Shown: piece after piece, positions 26,466 to 36,461 of the stretch
Numbering within the stretch: position 1 is the first letter of the stretch
How the letters are laid out: each line of letters opens with the position of its first letter
NCBI RefSeq assembly: GCF_002224265.1
Contig: NZ_CP012881.1
Location: forward strand, 1,302,001-1,366,000
Reading direction: 5' to 3'
Length of the DNA: 64,000 bases
Source of the DNA: Vibrio vulnificus NBRC 15645 = ATCC 27562
Lineage (GTDB): Bacteria; Pseudomonadota; Gammaproteobacteria; Enterobacterales; Vibrionaceae
Position numbers and translations under genes: made by a program
Notes under the pieces: model-generated
Seen by the model: only the letters and a program-made list of their open reading frames with translations
The model's database searches: none
What the model was told of the DNA's origin: nothing

Positions 26466-28547
26466 ATGTCTGCCCAACTGTTATCTGCTGTCCCCCTCAC
26501 GTCCCTCAGCGGGGTCGGTGCTAAGGTGGCTGAAAAGCTGGAGAAAATTGGCCTAAGCAGCGTGCAAGATCTGCTGTTTCACTTGCCACTTCGTTACGAA
26601 GACCGTACCCGCATCTACCCGATTGCCAAATTGCATGCTGGATTGTGGGCCGCTGTGCAGGGTAATGTGATGCAAGTGGATACCTTGTTTGGTAAACGCA
26701 AGATGTTAACGGTAAAACTCAGCGACGGGAATGGCACCATCACGCTGCGTTTTTTCAACTTTACCGCGGCAATGAAAAACAATTTTGCCGAAGGTAAGTT
26801 AGTACACGCTTACGGCGAAATTAAGCGCGGCAATATGGGGCTGGAGATCGTTCACCCAGACTACAAGTTTTTCGCCCCAACGCAGAAGCCCGATGTGGAA
26901 CAGAGCTTAACGCCTGTTTATCCTACCACCGATGGCTTAAGGCAAATCACGCTGCGTAACCTCACAGACCAAGCCCTCGCCCTGCTCGATAAAGCCGCGG
27001 TTCAAGAGTTACTGCCTGCCGGGTTGTATGACCAACAACTGACCATGGGGCAAGCGCTGCACATTATCCATCGTCCTTCGCCGGAGATGAATCTGGAACT
27101 GTTCGATGAAGGAAAGCACCCAGCCCAAATCCGCTTAATTATGGAAGAGTTGTTGGCTCAGAACTTATCCATGCTCGCCGTGCGCAGCAAAGGTCAGCAA
27201 GATGTCGCGTTGCCACTGCCCCCCGTCCACCAGCTTAAACAACAGCTGTTAGCCCAGCTGCCTTTTTCACCGACCAATGCCCAAGCGCGGGTGGTGCAAG
27301 AGATTGAAGAAGATTTGCAAAAAGCGCATCCGATGATGCGTTTGGTGCAAGGGGATGTCGGTTCGGGCAAAACCTTAGTGGCAGCATTGGCGGCGGTACG
27401 CGCTATCGAACATGGCTACCAAGTGGCGCTGATGGCGCCCACCGAACTGCTGGCCGAGCAGCACGCGATCAACTTCGCTAATTGGTTTGAAAAAATGGGC
27501 ATCCCCGTTGGCTGGCTAGCAGGCAAGCTCAAAGGCAAGACCAAAGAAGCCGAGTTAGCCCGCATTGCCAGTGGCGAAGCGAAAATGGTGGTTGGGACGC
27601 ATGCGCTGTTCCAAGAACACGTGGTGTTTGACCATCTTGCGCTTGTGATCATTGATGAACAACATCGCTTTGGCGTACATCAACGCTTGGAGCTGCGTGA
27701 AAAAGGCGCCAAACAAGGTGCTTACCCACACCAACTGATAATGACTGCCACTCCGATCCCTCGCACATTGGCCATGACCGCCTATGCCGATTTGGAAACG
27801 TCGGTGATCGACGAGTTACCGCCGGGGCGAACCCCGATCCAAACCGTCGCGATTCCCGATACCAAACGCGAAGACATTGTCGAGCGCATTCGTCATGCCT
27901 GCCTCAATGAGGGCAAGCAGGCGTATTGGGTCTGTACCTTGATTGATGAATCGGAAGTATTGGAAGCCCAAGCGGCAGCAGAAACCGCCGAAGAGCTGCA
28001 ACGTAAATTGCCTGATGTGCGCATTGGTTTGGTGCACGGCCGAATGAAACCGGCTGAAAAACAAGCGGTGATGCAAGCGTTCAAAAACAATGAATTGCAT
28101 CTTTTGGTGGCCACCACAGTGATCGAAGTCGGTGTCGATGTGCCCAACGCCAGCTTAATGATCATCGAAAACCCCGAGCGCTTGGGTCTCGCACAATTGC
28201 ACCAGTTGCGCGGTCGCGTCGGTCGAGGCTCAGTAGCAAGCCACTGCGTATTGCTCTATCACGCTCCGCTGTCCAAAACAGCGCAAAAGCGCCTCTCGGT
28301 GCTACGCGAAAGTAACGATGGTTTCGTCATTGCCCAACGCGATCTTGAAATCCGCGGGCCGGGTGAACTGCTTGGCACCAAACAGACTGGCTTGGCGGAT
28401 TTCAAAATTGCCGATCTCGTCCGCGATCAGCGCCTGATTCCCGAAGTTCAGCGCGCCGCACGCTACATTCACCACAATTACCCACAAAATGCCGCCGCGA
28501 TTATTGAACGCTGGTTGGGCGAACGTGATATTTATTCTAAGGCGTGA
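26466..28547 (+). CDS. recG: ATP-dependent DNA helicase RecG
   Basis: A 693-residue replication-fork reversal and branch-migration helicase. The N-terminal wedge/OB domain carries TSLSGVGAKVAEKL. The superfamily II core has Walker A GDVGSGKT, the DEQH box IIDEQHRFG, TATPIPRT and LRGRVGRG. The C-terminal TRG region includes NDGFVIAQRDLEIRGPGELL. Length is that of E. coli RecG. It has its own GAGG ribosome-binding site and follows the tandem repeat. Confidence 0.97.
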   Translation: MSAQLLSAVPLTSLSGVGAKVAEKLEKIGLSSVQDLLFHLPLRYEDRTRIYPIAKLHAGLWAAVQGNVMQVDTLFGKRKMLTVKLSDGNGTITLRFFNFTAAMKNNFAEGKLVHAYGEIKRGNMGLEIVHPDYKFFAPTQKPDVEQSLTPVYPTTDGLRQITLRNLTDQALALLDKAAVQELLPAGLYDQQLTMGQALHIIHRPSPEMNLELFDEGKHPAQIRLIMEELLAQNLSMLAVRSKGQQDVALPLPPVHQLKQQLLAQLPFSPTNAQARVVQEIEEDLQKAHPMMRLVQGDVGSGKTLVAALAAVRAIEHGYQVALMAPTELLAEQHAINFANWFEKMGIPVGWLAGKLKGKTKEAELARIASGEAKMVVGTHALFQEHVVFDHLALVIIDEQHRFGVHQRLELREKGAKQGAYPHQLIMTATPIPRTLAMTAYADLETSVIDELPPGRTPIQTVAIPDTKREDIVERIRHACLNEGKQAYWVCTLIDESEVLEAQAAAETAEELQRKLPDVRIGLVHGRMKPAEKQAVMQAFKNNELHLLVATTVIEVGVDVPNASLMIIENPERLGLAQLHQLRGRVGRGSVASHCVLLYHAPLSKTAQKRLSVLRESNDGFVIAQRDLEIRGPGELLGTKQTGLADFKIADLVRDQRLIPEVQRAARYIHHNYPQNAAAIIERWLGERDIYSKA

Positions 28548-28616
28548 TCCACGCCTTTCATTGACCACTCTCTTCGCTCCCTGTCGAATCAATCATCCTG
28601 TTTAGTCAACAGAAAA

Positions 28617-28632
28617 TAGCAAACGATTGCTT
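28617..28632 (+). promoter_or_regulatory. PurR-like operator overlapping the xanP -35 box
   Basis: AGCAAACGATTGCT (28618-28631) matches the PurR core GCAAACGNTTGC, including the central CG. It overlaps the -35 box of the promoter described next, so PurR bound with a purine corepressor would block transcription of the xanthine permease. The site matches the consensus strongly; regulation itself is inferred. Confidence 0.7.
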
Positions 28633-28654
28633 TTTAGAATAATCGCCCTATAAT
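28627..28654 (+). promoter_or_regulatory. Sigma-70 promoter of xanP
   Basis: TTGCTT (28627-28632), a 16-base spacer and a perfect TATAAT (28649-28654). It lies about 150 bases upstream of the xanP start. Confidence 0.7.
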
Positions 28655-28800
28655 GCCGCACAAATTGTGAGGATGACTTTTCTCACCTTCCCAACCAGAG
28701 CGGATTTCTGAGTAACAGCAATCACAGATGATGACATCCGTTCACCTTGGCCTCCCATTCAGCGAGCGCTAAGTCTGCGTACAACAATTAGGAAAATACC

Positions 28801-30207
28801 ATGACAACGCCGAACCCGACGCGTAAAACGGACCTGATCTATCAACTCAATGATCGTCCACCTTTGCCGCAAACTTTGTTTGCTGCCCTGCAGCACTTGC
28901 TGGCGATGTTTGTCGCTGTGATCACCCCATCTTTGATTATTTGCCAAGCCCTTGGCGTGTCTGCCGAACAAACCAACACCATCATCAGCATGTCGCTGTT
29001 TGCTTCGGGCATTTCTTCCTTTATTCAAATCCGTACTTTTGGCCCGATTGGTTCTGGGCTTCTGTCCGTACAAGGCACCAGTTTTAACTTCTTAGGTCCG
29101 ATTATCGGTGCTGGTTTGGCGCTGAAGGCAGGCGGCGCCAGCGTTGAGAGCATGATGGCGGCGATTTTTGGCACCATTTTAGTTGCCTCGTTTGCAGAGA
29201 TTCTCCTTTCGCGCGTGTTGGAATACGCGCGTCGCATCATTACTCCATTGGTTTCTGGCATCGTTGTGACCTTAATTGGTTTGACCCTGATTCAAGTCGG
29301 TTTGGTATCGATGGGCGGCGGCTACGCAGCACTGGGCGATGGCACTTTTGGCAGCCTCGATAAGTTGGCGCTGGCGGGAACCGTACTGGGCCTGATTGTG
29401 TTACTCAATCGCGCCAAGAACCCTTACGTACGCGTGGCGTCGATTGTGATTGCCATGTTGGTGGGCTATGTCATGGCCTACTTCATGGGCATGGTAGACA
29501 CTCGCCAAGCCAGCAGAAGTAGCGCACTGGTTGCCTTGCCAATCCCGATGCAGTTTGGTCTGAGTTTCGACTGGTCGCTGTTTATTCCACTGGTCCTGAT
29601 TTTCCTCATCACCGCGCTGGAAGCGATTGGTGATATTACCGCCACCTCGGAAGTGTCTGGCGAACCAGTCAAAGGCCCGGTGTACATGAAACGGATCAAA
29701 GGCGGCGTATTGGCCGACGGTCTTAACTCGGCAATCGCGGCGGTATTCAATAGTTTCCCAAACTCCACTTTCAGCCAAAACAACGGCGTGATCTTGCTAA
29801 CGGGTGTCGCAAGCCGCTACGTCGGTTACTTCATCGCCGGCATGTTGGTACTGCTTGGGCTGTTCCCTGGCGTAGCTGGTTTTGTTCAGTTGATTCCGGA
29901 ACCGGTTTTAGGCGGTGCAACCGTCGTGATGTTCGGCACCATCGCCGCTGCAGGTGTGCGCATCATTTCTCGTGTTGACCTCGATCGCCGTGCCATTCTC
30001 ATCATGGCACTGTCGTTCTCGATGGGTTTAGGCATTGCGCAGAAACCGGAGATTTTGCAGTTTATGCCTGAGTTCATTAAGAGCATTTTCTCTTCCGGCG
30101 TTGCTGCTGGTGGCATTACCGCGATTGTGCTTAACCTTCTTCTGCCTGAAAAGCTTCAGGACGAAGAAGAGGAAAAGGCGCACGAGCCCGCAACTGTAAA
30201 GCGCTAA
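28801..30207 (+). CDS. xanP: Xanthine permease, NCS2 family
   Basis: A 468-residue inner-membrane proton symporter with about 14 membrane segments. It has the N-terminal [20 protein letters not shown] block, the QGTSFNF half-helix motif and [19 protein letters not shown] plus [13 protein letters not shown], all characteristic of NCS2 purine carriers. It is closest in pattern to E. coli XanP rather than UraA. Position after recG resembles E. coli, where gltS and xanP follow recG. An AGGAAAATACC ribosome-binding region precedes the ATG. Confidence 0.92.
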   Translation: MTTPNPTRKTDLIYQLNDRPPLPQTLFAALQHLLAMFVAVITPSLIICQALGVSAEQTNTIISMSLFASGISSFIQIRTFGPIGSGLLSVQGTSFNFLGPIIGAGLALKAGGASVESMMAAIFGTILVASFAEILLSRVLEYARRIITPLVSGIVVTLIGLTLIQVGLVSMGGGYAALGDGTFGSLDKLALAGTVLGLIVLLNRAKNPYVRVASIVIAMLVGYVMAYFMGMVDTRQASRSSALVALPIPMQFGLSFDWSLFIPLVLIFLITALEAIGDITATSEVSGEPVKGPVYMKRIKGGVLADGLNSAIAAVFNSFPNSTFSQNNGVILLTGVASRYVGYFIAGMLVLLGLFPGVAGFVQLIPEPVLGGATVVMFGTIAAAGVRIISRVDLDRRAILIMALSFSMGLGIAQKPEILQFMPEFIKSIFSSGVAAGGITAIVLNLLLPEKLQDEEEEKAHEPATVKR

Positions 30208-30218
30208 TCTACACAAAG

Positions 30219-30251
30219 AAAAAGGGTTGCCGACTGTGGCAACCCTTTTTT
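30219..30251. terminator. Bidirectional terminator between xanP and envZ
   Basis: GGGTTGCC (30224-30231) and GGCAACCC (30238-30245) with an A run before and a T run after, so it can serve both convergent genes. Confidence 0.93.
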
Positions 30252-30283
30252 AACCCAATGACCCTTCCTAAATAAGGTTACGA

Positions 30284-31582
30284 CTAACGTTCGCTGGTCG
30301 GAAAGCTCAGCTGTACTTTGAGCCCACCTTCACTGCGGTTGTTCACCACCACCGAGCCGTGATGCTGGCTGACAATACGTTTGACAATGGCCAGCCCTAA
30401 GCCTGTTCCTTCGCTACCACGAGCCGTATCGCCACGGGTGAAAGGTTCAAACAACTTCGCCACTTGTGATTTTTCAATCCCTGGGCCGTTATCTTCCACA
30501 CACACCCACACCAACTTGCTGTCTGCGGTCATCCCCGTGCTGATTTTCACCCATCCATTACCGTAACGCAGTGCATTGACCACTAAGTTGCTCACGGCAC
30601 GCTTAATCGCAATCGGGCTGCCAAAAGCGGTGCGAATCGAAGGCTGAAAGGCGGTCTCAATCTGCACTTCGTAACCCCCTTCGGAGCTCGCTACATCCCC
30701 AGAAATACCATTGATGTCGACCTCGGTGAAACTTTGCGTATTCACTGGTTTGAGGTAGTCCATAAACTGGCTGATGATCTCATTACACTCTTCAGTATCA
30801 CTGATGATCCCTTCCGCTAAATAGCTGTCTTCTGGTGACATCATTTCAGTCGCAAGGCGAATTCGTGTTAACGGCGTTCTTAAATCATGGCTAATACCCG
30901 CCATCAACAACGCGCGGTCAGCTTCCAACTCTTGAATGCCGCGAGACATTTGATTGAACGCGCGCGTCACTGCACGGATCTCTGTAGCCCCTTTTTCTGG
31001 CAGCGGTGGCGGGATTTCCCCTCGACCGACTTCCTTAGCGGCTTTTTCCAGTGCGATGAGTGGTCGGTTTTGCAGACGGATAAACAGCCAACCGCCAGCG
31101 ATGATCAACAGCGCCACAATCAAACTATTGCGAAACAGTGGAGCGAAATCTTCTTCTTGCAGTTCAGAGAGCGGAATGCGGATCAGCGAACCCGGCAAGG
31201 CGTCAATTTGCATCCACAAAATGTAGCTTTCACTGCCCAACAGCAGACGCACTTCGGTTGGCGAACCAAGCTCATGAGTCATCTCTTCACTCATCAGATC
31301 GATGGTCATTGCATGCTCAAACTCTTTGGCTTGCTCACTGTCGGCCGCGTGCACCGTCACGCCCAGTTGCTCCAGAACCTGCCGACGCAACGGCGCATCC
31401 GCCATCAGCGCGCTATCATCATCGAGCACCAAGTTCAGCTCATGGGCAAGGATTTTGTTGAACTGCTGCAAACTCGGCAATAGCGCGTAGTTGAACACCG
31501 CGTAATAGGAGAACACCTGACTGGCGAGCAGCAACGTAATGAAGATAAAGATCGATTGGGTAAAGGAACTACGAAAACGCAT
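30284..31582 (-). CDS. envZ: Osmosensor histidine kinase EnvZ
   Basis: A 432-residue inner-membrane sensor kinase. Two membrane segments lie at about 10-30 and 155-175 around a periplasmic domain. Then come HAMP, the H-box [20 protein letters not shown]-box [11 protein letters not shown] and G-boxes DNGPGI and [15 protein letters not shown] 31582 has GAGG upstream; the frame also opens with a TTG one codon earlier. Unlike E. coli, where ompR and envZ overlap, 92 bases with a hairpin separate them here. Confidence 0.95.
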   Translation of the reverse strand: MRFRSSFTQSIFIFITLLLASQVFSYYAVFNYALLPSLQQFNKILAHELNLVLDDDSALMADAPLRRQVLEQLGVTVHAADSEQAKEFEHAMTIDLMSEEMTHELGSPTEVRLLLGSESYILWMQIDALPGSLIRIPLSELQEEDFAPLFRNSLIVALLIIAGGWLFIRLQNRPLIALEKAAKEVGRGEIPPPLPEKGATEIRAVTRAFNQMSRGIQELEADRALLMAGISHDLRTPLTRIRLATEMMSPEDSYLAEGIISDTEECNEIISQFMDYLKPVNTQSFTEVDINGISGDVASSEGGYEVQIETAFQPSIRTAFGSPIAIKRAVSNLVVNALRYGNGWVKISTGMTADSKLVWVCVEDNGPGIEKSQVAKLFEPFTRGDTARGSEGTGLGLAIVKRIVSQHHGSVVVNNRSEGGLKVQLSFPTSER

Positions 31583-31627
31583 CAAAGACCTCGGCAGCTA
31601 GGTAGAGTACGAAGGTAGAATAAACAA

Positions 31628-31653
31628 CAATCCCTGGTCAAAGCCAGGGATTG
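31628..31653 (-). terminator. Hairpin with T-rich tail between ompR and envZ
   Basis: CAATCCCTGG (31628-31637) pairs perfectly with CCAGGGATTG (31644-31653) around a 6-base loop. On the minus strand it is followed by TTGTTTATT. It lies between the ompR stop and the envZ start, so it could act as a partial terminator that keeps EnvZ below OmpR, or as an mRNA 3' end stabiliser. Confidence 0.65.
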
Positions 31654-31674
31654 GAGAAGAATCATCATGTCAGA

Positions 31675-32394
31675 TTAAGCTGGTTTGCCATCAGGAACAA
31701 ACACATAACCTAAGCCCCATACAGTTTGGATGTAGCGAGGTTTGCTTGGGTCCTCTTCCAACATGCGACGAAGGCGAGAAATTTGTACGTCAATGGAACG
31801 TTCCATCGCGGAGTATTCACGTCCGCGCGCCATGTTCATCAACTTGTCGCGCGACATCGGTTCACGCGCATTGGTCACTAGCGATTTCAGTACCGCAAAT
31901 TCACCCGAGGTGAGTGGCATCGGCTCATCACCGCGGAACATTTCACGCGTGCCCAAGTTCAAACGAAACTCACCAAACTCGACAATTTTCTCTTCCGCAC
32001 TTGGCGCGCCTGGCAGCTCGATGGTTTGACGACGCAACACCGCTTTAATACGCGCAAGTAACTCACGTGGGTTGAACGGTTTTGGCAGGTAGTCATCCGC
32101 ACCCACTTCTAAACCAACGATGCGGTCAACTTCATCGCCTTTGGCTGTTAGCATCAGGATAGGCAACATGTTGTTGGCATTACGCAGACGACGACAGATC
32201 GAAAGACCGTCTTCACCAGGCAGCATTAAATCCAGTACCATTAAGTGGAAGTTTTCACGGGTCAATAGGCGATCCATCTGCTCTCCATTAGCGACACTGC
32301 GCACTTGGAAACCTTGCTCTGATAGATAACGCTCCAACAACGCACGCAAGCGAGCATCATCATCAACCACTAAAATTTTAAAATTCTCTTGCAT
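31675..32394 (-). CDS. ompR: Response regulator OmpR
   Basis: A 239-residue transcription factor. The receiver domain has phosphorylation pocket residues in LVVDDD and VLDLMLPGEDG (conserved aspartate) and the switch lysine in DDYLPKPFNPREL. A winged-helix DNA-binding domain follows (MSRDKLMNMARGREYSAMER). It is phosphorylated by EnvZ and controls porin and osmotic genes in the family. ATG 32394 (MQENFKILVVDDD) is the family start; a frame extension of 4 codons is not conserved. Confidence 0.97.
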   Translation of the reverse strand: MQENFKILVVDDDARLRALLERYLSEQGFQVRSVANGEQMDRLLTRENFHLMVLDLMLPGEDGLSICRRLRNANNMLPILMLTAKGDEVDRIVGLEVGADDYLPKPFNPRELLARIKAVLRRQTIELPGAPSAEEKIVEFGEFRLNLGTREMFRGDEPMPLTSGEFAVLKSLVTNAREPMSRDKLMNMARGREYSAMERSIDVQISRLRRMLEEDPSKPRYIQTVWGLGYVFVPDGKPA

Positions 32395-32554
32395 GTGTCC
32401 GTCCACCTATTTCATAAGCTTCCACCAAATTTGGTTCGGTAAAATGTAACACCAATCATCCGAATGTGGCGCAAAGAATTGTTAATCTTTATTACTTTTT
32501 AGCGGATGCACTACCCACTTGCAACGTCATACGTCACTAATCGTTAAGATAAAG

Positions 32555-32577
32555 CAAACCCGCACAAGGCGGGTTTG
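32555..32577 (-). terminator. Terminator of greB
   Basis: CAAACCCGC (32555-32563) and GCGGGTTTG (32569-32577) form a 9-bp stem. The minus-strand tail CTTTATCTT is only moderately T rich. It lies between greB and the ompR promoter region. Confidence 0.7.
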
Positions 32578-32595
32578 AAAAGGCGACAAGAGAAA

Positions 32596-33078
32596 TCACT
32601 CCCCTTTATCGTATTCAATCGAGTTGATGAACCACTCTTTGATGCCGCTTGGGGTTGGCACTTGCACTTCGTCATCGACTTCTTTTTTCAGCAGTGCGCG
32701 CGCCATCGGTGAATCAATCGAAATGTAGCCTTTGGCGTCACCGTATATCTCTTCAGGGCCGACGATGCGAAATTTCATCACTTCACCCGCTTCGTTTTCA
32801 ATTTCCACCCACGCACCAAAGAAGACTTTGCCCTCTTGCTGTGGCGCGTAATCAACGATTTTGACTTCCGGTAAAAACTTACTCAGGAAACGTACACGTC
32901 GGTCAATTTGACGCAGCAAACGCTTGTTGTAGGTGTAGTCGGCGTTTTCTGAGCGATCGCCGAGGCTCGCCGCCCACGATACTTTCTGCGTGATCTCAGG
33001 CCGATGCTCTTTCCATAGATAATCGAGCTCTTGCTTGAGCTTGTTATACCCTTCGCGGGTAATCATTTTGGTTTTCAC
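32596..33078 (-). CDS. greB: Transcript cleavage factor GreB
   Basis: A 160-residue factor that enters the RNA polymerase secondary channel and rescues backtracked complexes. The N-terminal coiled coil carries the acidic tip segment SLGDRSENADYTYNKR. The FKBP-like C-terminal domain includes VFFGAWVEIENE and ISIDSPMARALLKKEV. The start is GTG 33078 with AAGGGA upstream, giving VKTKMITREGY as in the family; the frame extends 75 bases further without conservation. Divergent from tex. Confidence 0.95.
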   Translation of the reverse strand: MKTKMITREGYNKLKQELDYLWKEHRPEITQKVSWAASLGDRSENADYTYNKRLLRQIDRRVRFLSKFLPEVKIVDYAPQQEGKVFFGAWVEIENEAGEVMKFRIVGPEEIYGDAKGYISIDSPMARALLKKEVDDEVQVPTPSGIKEWFINSIEYDKGE

Positions 33079-33313
33079 GAACTTTCCCTTAATGGCTCGA
33101 ACGGAATCAGATGGAGCGAAAAGTAACGAGTTTTGCCGCGCTTTGCCAGTCACCTGCGAAGATTTGACGCAATACTCTCAAAAGCGGCGGCAAAACGTGT
33201 TATTGATCACCAACATGAACGCATGTCACTCAGCCACTCTCCCACAAGGGTAGAAACTGACGCGAACTGTCCCCATATTAGACCCACTAACGAAGAACAA
33301 AGAGATCCCACGG

Positions 33314-35638
33314 ATGAGCCAAGCTATCTGTCGTCTGATTGCTCAAGAGCTGAATGTTCGCCCTGAGCAAGTCACTGCTGCCGTTACCCTAATTGATGAT
33401 GGCAACACCGTTCCTTTTATCGCCCGTTACCGTAAAGAGGTAACCGGTGGGCTTGATGATACCCAATTGCGCAACCTCGATAGCCGTTTGTCCTATCTGC
33501 GCGAGCTGGATGACCGTCGCCAAACCATTCTTAAGTCGATTCAAGAGCAAGGCAAACTCACCGCAAAGCTGGAAAGTGAAATCCTCACGGCCGATAGCAA
33601 AACGCGCCTTGAAGATCTGTACCTGCCTTATAAGCCAAAGCGCCGTACCAAAGGGCAAATCGCGATTGAAGCAGGCCTAGAGCCACTGGCCGATACACTT
33701 TGGAACCACCCACAAACCGAGCCTGAAAGTGAAGCAATCCGCTACATTAATGGCGAAAAAGGGGTGGAAGACAGCAAGGCCGCGCTCGATGGCGCACGTG
33801 CTATCCTTATGGAGCGCATTGCCGAAGACGCAAACTTGCTGGAGAAAATTCGCCAGTACCTCAATCGTCATGCTGAAATTGTGTCACGCGTGGTGGCGGG
33901 CAAAGAACAAGAAGGCGAGAAGTTCAAAGATTACTTTGAGCATAACGAAGCGATCAGCAAAGTGCCTTCTCACCGTGCTTTGGCGATGTTGCGCGGCCGA
34001 AACGAAGGCTTCCTGAGCCTGACGCTCAATGCCGATCCACAGCAAGAAGAAAGTGTGCGCCAATCCTATTGCGAAACCCTGATTGCCGATCACTATGGTG
34101 TGACGCTGAGCAGCGCCCCTGCAGACAACTGGCGCAAACAGGTCATCAGTTGGGCATGGCGCATCAAGGTTTCAATGCACATGGAAACCGAGTTGATGGC
34201 GGCAATGAAAGAGCGCGCAGAAATCGAAGCGATTGAAGTCTTCGCCACTAACCTCAAAGATCTGTTGATGGCTGCGCCTGCGGGCCCACGCGCAACGCTT
34301 GGCCTTGACCCTGGCCTGCGCACCGGTTGTAAAGTCGCGGTGGTGGACGCCACCGGTAAAGTGCTGGCCACCGATACCATTTACCCACACGTGCCGCAGA
34401 ACCAGTACGATCGCGCCATGCAAACGGTGGCCGCGTTGATCAAGCAACACAACGTCGATTTGATTGCGATTGGTAACGGCACTGCTTCACGCGAAACCGA
34501 TGCCTTTGCTGCAGATTTGATTAAACGTGGCAATCTCAAAGTACAGAAAATCATGGTCAGCGAAGCAGGCGCTTCGGTCTACTCTGCCTCAGAACTGGCG
34601 GCCAAAGAATTCCCGAATATGGACGTGTCACTGCGTGGCGCGGTGTCGATTGCTCGTCGCCTGCAAGACCCACTGGCCGAGTTGGTGAAAATCGATCCGA
34701 AATCAATCGGTGTGGGCCAATATCAGCACGACGTGAGCCAATCCATGCTGGCGAAACGCCTTGATGCGGTGGTGGAAGATTGTGTAAACGCGGTCGGTGT
34801 GGATGTCAACACCGCTTCTGCCGCGCTGCTGACCCGCGTGGCGGGTCTCTCGACCACGTTGGCACAGAATATTGTCGATTTTCGTGATGAGAATGGCCGT
34901 TTCGACAGCCGGACCACATTGAAAAAAGTGCCACGTTTAGGGCCAAAAGCGTTTGAACAGTGTGCGGGCTTCCTACGTATTATGGATGGCAAAAACCCTC
35001 TCGATGCTTCTTCGGTTCACCCTGAAGCCTACCCTGTGGTCAAAGCGATTGCCGAGAAGAACCAAAAAGCGGTCAAGGCGCTGATTGGCGATTCGAGCTT
35101 CCTTAAAGGATTGCGCGCAGTGGATTACACCGACGAGCACTTTGGTGTGCCAACGGTGACCGACATCATCAAAGAGTTGGATAAACCGGGCCGTGACCCT
35201 CGTCCTGAATTCAAAACCGCCACCTTCGCTGAAGGCATTCATAATGTGTCCGATCTGGAAGTTGGGATGATTCTTGAAGGGGTGGTGTCAAACGTGGCCA
35301 ACTTTGGCGCTTTTGTTGACATCGGTGTTCACCAAGATGGCTTGGTGCACATTTCAGCGCTGACCGATCGCTTTGTTTCTGATCCGCGTGAAGTGGTTAA
35401 AGCGGGCGACATCGTCAAAGTCAAAGTGATGGAAGTGGATGTGCAACGTAAGCGTATCGCACTGTCGATGCGTCTCAATGATGAGCCGGGGCAAGACAAT
35501 CGCAGCCAACGCTCCACCGCACCACGTGGCCAGCAAGAGCGCCGCGCCCCATCGCCACGTCGCCAAGACAACGACAATACGCTTGGCGGTGCCATGGGCG
35601 GCGCATTTGCCGCCGCGTTTGCCAAAGCGAAAAAGTAA
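33314..35638 (+). CDS. tex: Transcription accessory protein Tex
   Basis: A 774-residue nucleic-acid-binding protein of the Tex/Spt6 family. It has an N-terminal helical region ([20 protein letters not shown]), a YqgF/RNase H-like domain ([18 protein letters not shown], about 330), helix-hairpin-helix motifs (near [18 protein letters not shown]) and an S1 domain ([20 protein letters not shown], about 650). A basic low-complexity tail follows ([14 protein letters not shown]). The gene is divergent from greB and is followed by an ERIC element. Confidence 0.96.
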   Translation: MSQAICRLIAQELNVRPEQVTAAVTLIDDGNTVPFIARYRKEVTGGLDDTQLRNLDSRLSYLRELDDRRQTILKSIQEQGKLTAKLESEILTADSKTRLEDLYLPYKPKRRTKGQIAIEAGLEPLADTLWNHPQTEPESEAIRYINGEKGVEDSKAALDGARAILMERIAEDANLLEKIRQYLNRHAEIVSRVVAGKEQEGEKFKDYFEHNEAISKVPSHRALAMLRGRNEGFLSLTLNADPQQEESVRQSYCETLIADHYGVTLSSAPADNWRKQVISWAWRIKVSMHMETELMAAMKERAEIEAIEVFATNLKDLLMAAPAGPRATLGLDPGLRTGCKVAVVDATGKVLATDTIYPHVPQNQYDRAMQTVAALIKQHNVDLIAIGNGTASRETDAFAADLIKRGNLKVQKIMVSEAGASVYSASELAAKEFPNMDVSLRGAVSIARRLQDPLAELVKIDPKSIGVGQYQHDVSQSMLAKRLDAVVEDCVNAVGVDVNTASAALLTRVAGLSTTLAQNIVDFRDENGRFDSRTTLKKVPRLGPKAFEQCAGFLRIMDGKNPLDASSVHPEAYPVVKAIAEKNQKAVKALIGDSSFLKGLRAVDYTDEHFGVPTVTDIIKELDKPGRDPRPEFKTATFAEGIHNVSDLEVGMILEGVVSNVANFGAFVDIGVHQDGLVHISALTDRFVSDPREVVKAGDIVKVKVMEVDVQRKRIALSMRLNDEPGQDNRSQRSTAPRGQQERRAPSPRRQDNDNTLGGAMGGAFAAAFAKAKK

Positions 35639-35647
35639 CAACCTCAT

Positions 35648-35775
35648 TATACCCAAATTGCTTGGAGTTGCAGGTAGGCGGCAAGTGAGTGAATCCCCAT
35701 GAGCATAGATGAACTATGTAATTGGGGTGAACGAACGTCGCCAACACCGCTGCAGCTTCAAGCAAGAAGGGTATA
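35648..35775. repeat. ERIC element (Vibrio type)
   Basis: A 128-bp palindromic element with terminal TATACCC (35648-35654) and GGGTATA (35769-35775). It has the ERIC core GTGAATCCCC-type arm (around 35689-35698) and ATTGGGGTGAACG (35720-35732), flanking a CATAG/CTATG hairpin tip. Present 9 bases after the tex stop, before the tex terminator, so it is transcribed as part of the tex 3' end. Confidence 0.88.
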
Positions 35776-35792
35776 GGTTACTGAACGAAAAT

Positions 35793-35823
35793 AAAACCCA
35801 CTATGTTTCCATAGTGGGTTTTT
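35793..35823. terminator. Bidirectional terminator after tex
   Basis: AAAACCCACTAT (35793-35804) pairs with ATAGTGGGTTTT (35811-35822) around GTTTCC, with a T run after and an A run before. It serves tex and the convergent small gene. Confidence 0.93.
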
Positions 35824-35853
35824 ATCGTCAGTCACTGCGGTGGTGTTTGCTTG

Positions 35854-36324
35854 CTATAACACCGCAATCACTTCTGAAGGGGTATGAGGGGCGACAGAGT
35901 GACCGTAATGGTACTTGATGATCGCTCGACGCTTCTCCATGATCCCTTCTCTTATCGCCGCATCCAAGATACGTTTGGGCAGACGATAGCGCATTGCGTA
36001 GCCTTTACCCTGTTCTTCACTGTAACTTCGCAGTGCCAGAAGTCCAAAAAGCCGCTCAAGCGTATCTTTAGGGTCTTCATGATAGACCGAGATCTCTTGC
36101 GTATTGGTTTCCATCTCATAGCCAGGGTGCTCTGAAGGATCCCACGAAGATTGACGTCGGCGTTTATCATCACTTTTGACTTTACGTTCCGCGTTAGATT
36201 TGGCCAACGCAACGGTTGGCGCCACAGGTTCACGCACTCTGTTGTCGCGCGCGGCCTGCTCTGTCTGCACATTTACCGATGGGGCGATCAGTGGCACACT
36301 CACAGTGGTCGGTGACACTATCAT
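35854..36324 (-). CDS. Small basic protein of unknown function
   Basis: A 156-residue protein with no domain I recognise. The first 60 residues are low complexity (V, P, A rich) with a basic KSDDKRRRQSSWD stretch and are probably disordered. The C-terminal half (residues 80-145; YHEDPKDTLERLFGLLALRS, then MRYRLPKRILDAAIREGIME) looks helical and folded. A strong AGGAGG lies about 8 bases before the ATG. It sits between tex and bioH, on the minus strand with bioH upstream of it. No signal peptide or membrane segment. Confidence 0.7.
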   Translation of the reverse strand: MIVSPTTVSVPLIAPSVNVQTEQAARDNRVREPVAPTVALAKSNAERKVKSDDKRRRQSSWDPSEHPGYEMETNTQEISVYHEDPKDTLERLFGLLALRSYSEEQGKGYAMRYRLPKRILDAAIREGIMEKRRAIIKYHYGHSVAPHTPSEVIAVL

Positions 36325-36461
36325 CGCGATACCTCCTCAAAGAATCGCCATACCATGCACATCATTGCACAGCCCCAAAACCGCTTCACTAACCGTAGTA
36401 AGTTGCCTTGGTTACTTCTTGTATCGACCAATATTTGAACAGGTTTAATTTTATTTTTCGC

